A DNA stretch of 64,000 nucleotides from Burkholderiales bacterium (GTDB lineage Bacteria > Pseudomonadota > Gammaproteobacteria > Burkholderiales > Burkholderiaceae_C). The position numbers and the translations under genes were made by a program. The notes beneath the pieces are model-generated. The model was not told the DNA's origin, did no database searches, and was given only the letters and a program-made list of their open reading frames with translations. Shown in pieces: positions 58,812 through 64,000 of this stretch; positions within the stretch are counted from its first letter, which is position 1, and the number at the start of each line of letters is the position of its first letter. The stretch spans positions 1-64,000 of the forward strand of contig JAFKGD010000012.1 of assembly GCA_017307855.1 (NCBI GenBank), in the 5' to 3' direction.

Positions 58812-59807
58812 TCAGCCCGGCCGCACGGCGGTCAGGCCGCGCGCCTCGGCCCGCTGCGCATAGCGGCGCGCGAGGAAGGCGCACACCATCAGCTGCACCT
58901 GATGAAACACCATCAGCGGCAGCACGATCAGCCCGATGGGGTGCCCGGCGAACAGGATCTTGGCCATGGGCACGCCCGTGGCCAGGCTTTTCTTGGAGCC
59001 GCAGAAGATGATGGCCACCTCGTCCGCACGATCAAAACCCAGGCGACGGCTGGCCACCATCAGCGTGCACATCACCGCTGCCAGCAGCAGGACGCAGGCG
59101 GCCAGCACCCACAGCAGCGTGGGCAGGCTCACCTGGCGGTGCAGGCCCTGAACCACGGCATCGCTGAACGCGCTGTAGACCACCAGCAGGATCGAGCCCT
59201 GGTCCACATATTTCAGCCAGTCCTTGTTGCGGCCCACCCAGGCGCCCACCCAGGGCCGCAGCATCTGGCCCGCCACGAAGGGCAGCAGCAGCAACAGCAG
59301 GATGTTGGCCACCGACTGCAGCGACATCGGCGCGTGCGCACCCGAGGCGAGCATTGCGCCCGCAAGTGCCGGCGTGATGAAGATGCCCAGCAGGTTGGAC
59401 ACCGACGCGCTGCAGATCGCCGCTGGCACGTTGCCCCGCCCGATGGAGGTGAACGCAATCGACGACTGGACCGTGGACGGCAGCGCACACACGTAGAGCA
59501 GGCCCAGGAACAGCGGCGCGCCCACCAGCGGCTCGAACAGCGGCCGCAGCGACAGCCCCACCAGCGGGAACAGCGCGAAGGTGGCCACGAACACCAGCAG
59601 GTGCAGCCGCCAGTGCAGCAGGCCCTGCACCACCGCCTCGCGCGAGAGACGCGCGCCGTGCAGGAAGAACAGCAGCGCCACCGCGGCATTGGCGATGCCG
59701 CCGATGCCCACCGCCACGGCGCCGCGCGCCGGCAGTACGCTGGCCAGCGCCACGCAGCCCAGCAGGGCAAGCACGAAGTTGTCGGGAAGGAAGACAGGGC
59801 GTTTCAT
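58812..59807 (-). CDS. Bile acid:sodium symporter (BASS/YfeH-like) family transporter
   Basis: This 331-residue inner-membrane protein has about nine to ten helices. It belongs to the SBF-like (YfeH) branch of the BASS superfamily. Characteristic segments are GIANAAVALLFFLHGARLSR, YVCALPSTVQSSIAFTSIGR, GNVPAAICSASVSNLLGIFI and DEVAIIFCGSKKSLATGVPM. The ATG at 59807 places the first helix normally. Transport substrate is unknown; organic anions are typical. An adjacent arsC fragment hints at a past link with arsenic handling. A LysR gene is divergent and is the likely regulator. Confidence 0.9.
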   Translation of the reverse strand: MKRPVFLPDNFVLALLGCVALASVLPARGAVAVGIGGIANAAVALLFFLHGARLSREAVVQGLLHWRLHLLVFVATFALFPLVGLSLRPLFEPLVGAPLFLGLLYVCALPSTVQSSIAFTSIGRGNVPAAICSASVSNLLGIFITPALAGAMLASGAHAPMSLQSVANILLLLLLPFVAGQMLRPWVGAWVGRNKDWLKYVDQGSILLVVYSAFSDAVVQGLHRQVSLPTLLWVLAACVLLLAAVMCTLMVASRRLGFDRADEVAIIFCGSKKSLATGVPMAKILFAGHPIGLIVLPLMVFHQVQLMVCAFLARRYAQRAEARGLTAVRPG

Positions 59808-59877
59808 GGCGGATTCGGCGAGCGTCTGGAGCCGCCATTGCACTGCTGTCGCGTTAAGAATGGAAATGGATTAAAAA

Positions 59878-59906
59878 GATGAATTCATCCATCTGCCGAA
59901 TGATTC
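59878..59906. promoter_or_regulatory. Candidate LysR operator between divergent genes
   Basis: GATGAATTCATC (59878-59889) is a perfect 12-bp palindrome in an AT-rich patch. TGATTCA follows just before the LysR start. It sits between the divergent LysR and transporter genes, where an autoregulatory LysR site is expected. The palindrome overlaps a possible upstream in-frame start. Confidence 0.35.
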
Positions 59907-60830
59907 ATGGCCGCCCTGCCCGACGCCCGACCGCCCAACGTCACGCTGCGCCAGTTGCGCGTGTTGCTCGCCATCGCGGGCGAAGGCGGGTTCAGCCGCG
60001 CCGGCGAGCAGATCGGCCTCTCGCAGCCCGCCGTGAGCCAATGCCTGCGCGCGCTGGAAGGCGAGCTGGGCGCGCGCCTGCTCGACCGCACCACGCGCGA
60101 AGTGGTGCTGACGCCCGCCGGCGAGGCGCTGGCCGCGCCGCTCACGCGCGTGCTGGGCGAGCTGGACGACCTGCTGCGCCAGACGCGCGAGCTGGGCGAC
60201 CAGGCGCGTGGCGTGGTGCGCGTGGCCAGCGCGCCCACGGTGTCGGCCGGGCTGATGCCGCGTTGCCTGTCGCAGGCGGTGCGACGCTACCCCGATGTGC
60301 AGGTCTTGCTGCAGGACCGGCCCCAGAGTCTGGTGCTGGAGGCGCTGCGCGGCGGCGCCGTCGATTTCGCCGTGGTCATCGGTGGCGACGGGCTGGACGA
60401 CCTGGAGCAGGTGCCCGTGCTCGAGGAATCCTTCGTGCTGGTGTGCGATGCACGCCACGCGCTGGCAGGCCGCGCCCGCGCACGCTTCACCGATCTGGCC
60501 GGCCAGCCGCTGGTGCTGCTGGACCACAGCTCGGGCAGCCGGCCGCTGATCGACGATGCGCTGCACGCGCGGGGCGTGGTGCCGGCGCGTCTGATCGACG
60601 TGGGCAACCCCACCACGGCATTCCGCATGGTGGCCGAGGGGCTGGGCGTGTCGATCCTGCCGGCACTGGCCCTGCCGCTGCCCGACGCGCGCAACCTGCG
60701 CGCCCTGCCCTTGTCTCCCGCCCTGCGCCGCCGCGTGGTGTTGGTGCGACGGCGCAACCGTTCGCTCTCGGCCGCCGCCCGGGCCGTGTGGAACCTGATC
60801 GCCGAAGTGGCGGGATCGCCGGCGCGCTAG
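59907..60830 (+). CDS. LysR-family transcriptional regulator
   Basis: This 307-residue regulator has the helix-turn-helix VTLRQLRVLLAIAGEGGFSR then AGEQIGLSQPAVSQCLRALE, followed by GELGARLLDRTTREVVLTPA. The C-terminal domain is VRVASAPTVSAGLMPRCLSQ onward. It is divergent from the BASS transporter across 99 bp, so it probably regulates it. The 3' end overlaps the convergent DUF72 gene by 4 bp. Confidence 0.93.
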   Translation: MAALPDARPPNVTLRQLRVLLAIAGEGGFSRAGEQIGLSQPAVSQCLRALEGELGARLLDRTTREVVLTPAGEALAAPLTRVLGELDDLLRQTRELGDQARGVVRVASAPTVSAGLMPRCLSQAVRRYPDVQVLLQDRPQSLVLEALRGGAVDFAVVIGGDGLDDLEQVPVLEESFVLVCDARHALAGRARARFTDLAGQPLVLLDHSSGSRPLIDDALHARGVVPARLIDVGNPTTAFRMVAEGLGVSILPALALPLPDARNLRALPLSPALRRRVVLVRRRNRSLSAAARAVWNLIAEVAGSPAR

Positions 60831-61738
60831 GGCCCCACGCCCATGAGTGCCGCCAGCGTGCGCGCGTTGCGCTGGCCCTGGCTGTCGTGGTTGTTGTTGA
60901 ACACCACGTGCACGGCCTGCGCCTGGGCCATCAGTGCGGCGATGTCGGGCGTGAGCGCGGCCAGTTCGTCGTCTGCATAGTCGTAATTGAAGCGCTGTCC
61001 CGACGCCGCGCCGCGCGGACCCCAGTTGGCCGGGTTGCGGCCGTGCAGGCGCAACACCGCCAGCGACGGATCGGTGACGGCCCACACCTGCGGCATGGCG
61101 TGCACGTGATCGAACGGACTGTCCACCACCACGTGGGCCACATCCAGCTCCTGCTCGAACGCGAGGGTGGAGCGAATGGCTTCGCGCTGCGCGAACCAGC
61201 TGCGGTGGCGGAATTCCACCGCCATCCGGTGCCCGGCGCGCGCCCGCACGCGGCGTACGCAGTCCGCCACATGGCGACGACCCGCTGGCGTGGCGGTGAC
61301 CCCGGGCGCGAACTGGAAATGCAGCGCGCCCAGCCGCCCGGCCTCGCGCAGCGGCGCGGCCATGTCGAGGAAGCGGCGCCACAACTCGTCGATCACTTCG
61401 CCCGGCAGGTCGTGCGCGCGCAGCCACGGAACGCGCGCGCGCTCGCCCAGCGCCGCGCGCATATCGGCCGGCAGCGCCTGCGGCGGCGCCGCGTGGCCCG
61501 TGAAGAGGCGGAAGGCCTTGAGGTTGAAGACGAATCCCTCGGGCGTGCGCTGGGCCCACGCCCGGGCTTGCGAAGGCGTCGGAATGGCGTAGTAGCTGGC
61601 ATCGACCTCGGCCAGATCGAACCGGGCCGCGTAGTAGCGCAGGCGCGATTCGGGCGTGCAGGCCTCGGCGGGATAGAAATCTCCGCTGCGGATCAGGCTG
61701 GCGGCGGCCCAGGAAGCGGTGCCGATGTGCAGGGGCAT
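60827..61738 (-). CDS. DUF72-family protein (YecE-like)
   Basis: This 303-residue TIM-barrel-like protein starts MPLHIGTASWAAASLIRSGD, then FYPAEACTPESRLRYYAARF and VDASYYAIPTPSQARAWAQR. The late AVLRLHGRNPANWG and VHVVFNNNHDSQGQRNA are the family's defining blocks. Molecular function is unknown. Its start lies 47 bp from a LexA box shared with the divergent helicase gene, so it might be DNA-damage inducible too. Confidence 0.88.
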   Translation of the reverse strand: MPLHIGTASWAAASLIRSGDFYPAEACTPESRLRYYAARFDLAEVDASYYAIPTPSQARAWAQRTPEGFVFNLKAFRLFTGHAAPPQALPADMRAALGERARVPWLRAHDLPGEVIDELWRRFLDMAAPLREAGRLGALHFQFAPGVTATPAGRRHVADCVRRVRARAGHRMAVEFRHRSWFAQREAIRSTLAFEQELDVAHVVVDSPFDHVHAMPQVWAVTDPSLAVLRLHGRNPANWGPRGAASGQRFNYDYADDELAALTPDIAALMAQAQAVHVVFNNNHDSQGQRNARTLAALMGVGP

Positions 61739-61784
61739 GGTGCGGCGTCGTCGATGCAAGGGTGTAACCGTCGTTGCGCCCGAT

Positions 61785-61804
61785 CACTGTATTCCCATAC
61801 AGTA
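61785..61804. promoter_or_regulatory. LexA (SOS) box
   Basis: CACTGTATTCCCATACAGTA (61785-61804) contains CTGT-N8-ACAG with flanking A/T symmetry (ACTGTAT/ATACAGT is a perfect 7-bp inverted repeat with a 4-base centre). It matches the LexA box of beta- and gammaproteobacteria at every key position. It ends 4 bases before the helicase ATG and is 47 bp from the DUF72 start, so LexA binding would cover the helicase promoter and start. Confidence 0.85.
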
Positions 61805-61808
61805 TGGC

Positions 61809-63920
61809 ATGCTTGCGCGCCCGCCCGACTCCCCTGCTTCCGTCCCGTCCTCCTCGGCACACCGCACCGACGATCCGTTCGCCCACCTCAACGAGGCCCA
61901 GCGCGACGCCGTGTGGCACGGGCTCGGGCCCACGCCCGACACGCGTCCCCTGCTGATCGTCGCTGGTGCGGGCACCGGCAAGACGGCCACCCTCGCCCAC
62001 CGGGTGGCCAACCTCGTGCTGCACGGTGCCGACCCGCAGCGCATCCTGCTGCTGACCTTCTCGCGCCGCGCAGCGCAGGAGCTGGAGCGCCGCGTGGGCA
62101 CGGTGGTGGCGCGCGTGCTGGGGCTGGGCCTGACCCAGCCGCCCGCGCTGCCGTGGGCCGGCACTTTCCACGCCATCGGCGCGCGGCTGCTGCGCGAGCA
62201 CGCGGCGTCGCTCGATCTGGACGAGTCATTCACCATCCACGACCGCGGCGACGCCGAAGACCTGCTGGGTCTGGTGCGTCACGACCTGGGCCTGTCGACC
62301 ACGCGCAACCGCTTTCCGCAGAAGGGCACCTGCCTGTCGATCTACTCGCGCACGGTCAACGGCCAGCAGCCGCTGTCCGAGGTGCTGCACAAGCTCTATC
62401 CATGGTGCGTGCAATGGGAGGACGAGCTGCGCCAGCTCTTCGGCGCCTACGTCGAGGCCAAGCAGTCGCAGAACGTGCTCGACTACGACGACCTGCTGCT
62501 GTTCTGGTCCGAGATGATGGCCGAGCCGCAATTGGCGGCAGAAGTGGGCGCGCGTTTCGACCACGTGCTGGTGGACGAGTACCAGGACACCAACCGGTTG
62601 CAGGCCGCCGTGCTGCTGGGCCTCAAGCCCGAGGGCACCGGCGTCACTGTGGTGGGCGACGACGCGCAGAGCATCTACGGCTTTCGCGGCGCCACGGTGC
62701 GCAACATCCTCGACTTCCCTGCGGCGTTCACGCAGCCGGCGCGGCGCATCACGCTGGAGCGCAACTACCGATCGACGCAGCCGCTGCTCGACGTCTCCAA
62801 CGCCGTGATCGCGCAGGCGGCCGAACGCCATGCCAAGACCCTGGTGGCCGACCGGGCGGGCGGCGGCCGGCCTCAGCTCGTCACCGTGGCCGATGACGCC
62901 AGCCAGGCCCGCTGGGTGGCCGACCGCGTGCTGGAGCACCGCGAGGGCGGCATCGCGCTGACACAACAGGCGGTGCTGTTCCGCACCGCGTCGCACAGCG
63001 CGGCGCTGGAGCTCGAACTGGCACGGCGCAACATTCCGTTCGTTAAGTTCGGCGGGCTCAAGTTCCTGGAGGCCGCGCACGTCAAGGATCTGCTGGCCGT
63101 GCTGCGCTTCGCTCAGAACCCGCGCGGGCGCATGGCGGGCTTCCGGGTGCTGCAGCTGATCCCCGGCATCGGCCCGGCGCACGCCACGCGCCTGCTCGAC
63201 GCCATGGACAGTGCGGCCGAGCCTCTGGAGGCCGTGCGGGCCTTTCAGCCGCCGCCGGCCGCCGCGGGCGACTGGCCCGCCTTCGCGGCCCTGTACGGGC
63301 AGTTGCGCACGCCCCAGGCCGTGTGGCCGGCCGACCTGGCACAGGCCCATGCGTGGTATCGAGCACATCTGGCGCGGCTGTACGACGACGCGCCGTCGCG
63401 CCAGGCCGATCTCGATAACCTCGAACGGCTGGCCGCCAGCCACGGCAGCCGCGACCGCTTCCTGGCAGAACTCACGCTCGATCCGCCCGAGGCCACCAGC
63501 GGCCCGTCGGGCGCACCGCTGCGCGACGAGGATTACCTAATCCTCTCCACCATCCACTCGGCCAAGGGGCAGGAATGGACGTCGGTGCATGTGCTCAACG
63601 CGGTGGATGGCTGCATCCCGTCGGACCTGGCCACCGGCCAGCAGGACGACATCGAGGAAGAGCGGCGGCTGCTCTACGTGGCGCTCACGCGCGCCCGCGA
63701 CCACCTGCAGGTGCTGGTGCCGGCGCGCTTCTACATCACCCAGCAGGGCGCCGGTGGCGACCGGCACCTCTACGCCTCGCGCTCGCGGTTCGTGTCCGAT
63801 GCGATGGTGCCGTCGTTCGACTGTGTGCTGCCGCCGCAGGCCCCTCCACAGGGACGCGCGGGCACCGCGTCATCGGTACAGATCAGGGTGAGGGAGAAGG
63901 CTCGCGCGGCGTGGCGCTGA
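61809..63920 (+). CDS. UvrD/Rep-family ATP-dependent DNA helicase
   Basis: This 703-residue superfamily I helicase has a Q-motif FAHLNEAQRDAV, Walker A LIVAGAGTGKTATL (49-62), motif Ia ILLLTFSRRAAQELERRV, Walker B HVLVDEYQDTN, motif III VVGDDAQSIYGFRGA, motif IV LERNYRSTQPLL, motif V LSTIHSAKGQEWTSVHVLNA and motif VI RRLLYVALTRARDHL. It is a complete 3'-5' helicase, similar in length to UvrD, but distinct enough that it may be a second paralogue rather than UvrD itself. A LexA box lies directly upstream, so it should be induced by DNA damage. The start so close to the box suggests a very short or absent leader. Confidence 0.93.
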   Translation: MLARPPDSPASVPSSSAHRTDDPFAHLNEAQRDAVWHGLGPTPDTRPLLIVAGAGTGKTATLAHRVANLVLHGADPQRILLLTFSRRAAQELERRVGTVVARVLGLGLTQPPALPWAGTFHAIGARLLREHAASLDLDESFTIHDRGDAEDLLGLVRHDLGLSTTRNRFPQKGTCLSIYSRTVNGQQPLSEVLHKLYPWCVQWEDELRQLFGAYVEAKQSQNVLDYDDLLLFWSEMMAEPQLAAEVGARFDHVLVDEYQDTNRLQAAVLLGLKPEGTGVTVVGDDAQSIYGFRGATVRNILDFPAAFTQPARRITLERNYRSTQPLLDVSNAVIAQAAERHAKTLVADRAGGGRPQLVTVADDASQARWVADRVLEHREGGIALTQQAVLFRTASHSAALELELARRNIPFVKFGGLKFLEAAHVKDLLAVLRFAQNPRGRMAGFRVLQLIPGIGPAHATRLLDAMDSAAEPLEAVRAFQPPPAAAGDWPAFAALYGQLRTPQAVWPADLAQAHAWYRAHLARLYDDAPSRQADLDNLERLAASHGSRDRFLAELTLDPPEATSGPSGAPLRDEDYLILSTIHSAKGQEWTSVHVLNAVDGCIPSDLATGQQDDIEEERRLLYVALTRARDHLQVLVPARFYITQQGAGGDRHLYASRSRFVSDAMVPSFDCVLPPQAPPQGRAGTASSVQIRVREKARAAWR

Positions 63921-63934
63921 AGTGCCGGACGGGT

Positions 63935-64000
63935 TCAGAGATCGGCGAAGCCGGTATCGCCCGTGTGTTCGCGCCGGTGCCAGGCATCGACCCAGTCGAT
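63935..64000 (-). CDS. C-terminal end of an unidentified gene (cut by window edge)
   Basis: On the minus strand a frame entering from the right edge reads DWVDAWHRREHTGDTGFADL and stops at 63935. The ordered, charged sequence and the stop placed just after the convergent helicase gene suggest a real gene end. Twenty-one residues are too few to name the product. Confidence 0.4.
   Translation of the reverse strand: MDWVDAWHRREHTGDTGFADL

Overview
The window is GC-rich DNA (roughly 70 percent by eye) from a betaproteobacterium of the order Burkholderiales, most likely Comamonadaceae or a near relative. This rests on four solitary Bug/TctC-type tricarboxylate receptor proteins, many LysR regulators, a DUF3613 gene inside a tad locus, and a CTGT-N8-ACAG LexA box. 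The genus cannot be named from this sequence. No rRNA, tRNA, CRISPR array or intact insertion sequence was seen.

Layout. 1-6400: small catabolic gene sets (aldehyde dehydrogenase, iron alcohol dehydrogenase, two Bug receptors, a cyclase-family hydrolase) with LysR and TetR regulators. 6500-13000: a metal-uptake set (DUF2946 protein, TonB receptor, PepSY membrane protein), a MarR-DUF1398 pair behind a clear operator array, and a DUF2254 membrane protein. 13100-16300: a BCCT osmolyte transporter facing a transglutaminase-like gene across a perfect hairpin. 16500-21100: an aromatic or lactone catabolism cluster (LigI-like amidohydrolase, Bug receptor, LysR, cupin, FAH-family hydrolase). 21700-25900: an island that looks AT-richer and unlike its surroundings, with a decayed stretch, two HEPN-like proteins, a short Fe(II)/2-oxoglutarate dioxygenase, and two related small proteins flanking a cysteine-rich secreted protein. 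25900-35100: core-like genes (XRE regulator, RNA-binding protein, an amino-acid ABC importer without its ATPase, a hybrid sensor kinase, a fourth Bug receptor).

35220-56009 is read almost entirely on the minus strand. It begins with a complete tad (Flp pilus) locus in the order flp, tadV, cpaB, secretin, tadZ, tadA, tadB, tadC, tadD, DUF3613, tadE, tadE/F, tadG. Next comes a sigma-54 activator with a pseudo-receiver domain, and then a type VI secretion effector cassette: vgrG, a DUF4123 adaptor, a Tle1-type phospholipase, a DUF3304 lipoprotein (probable immunity protein) and tssL. Upstream of flp lie an L,D-transpeptidase and a TPR protein that share a C-terminal domain. The right end holds a BASS-family transporter beside an arsC remnant, a LysR gene, a DUF72 gene, and a UvrD-like helicase behind a near-perfect LexA box.

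The best candidate for something undescribed is the 22253-24626 module. In it an oxygenase gene overlaps, by ATGA, a gene for an RNxxxH HEPN protein with a zinc ribbon, and a second HEPN-like gene is transcribed divergently. It resembles an RNA-targeting defence or toxin module, but that reading is inferred from motifs and gene layout only.
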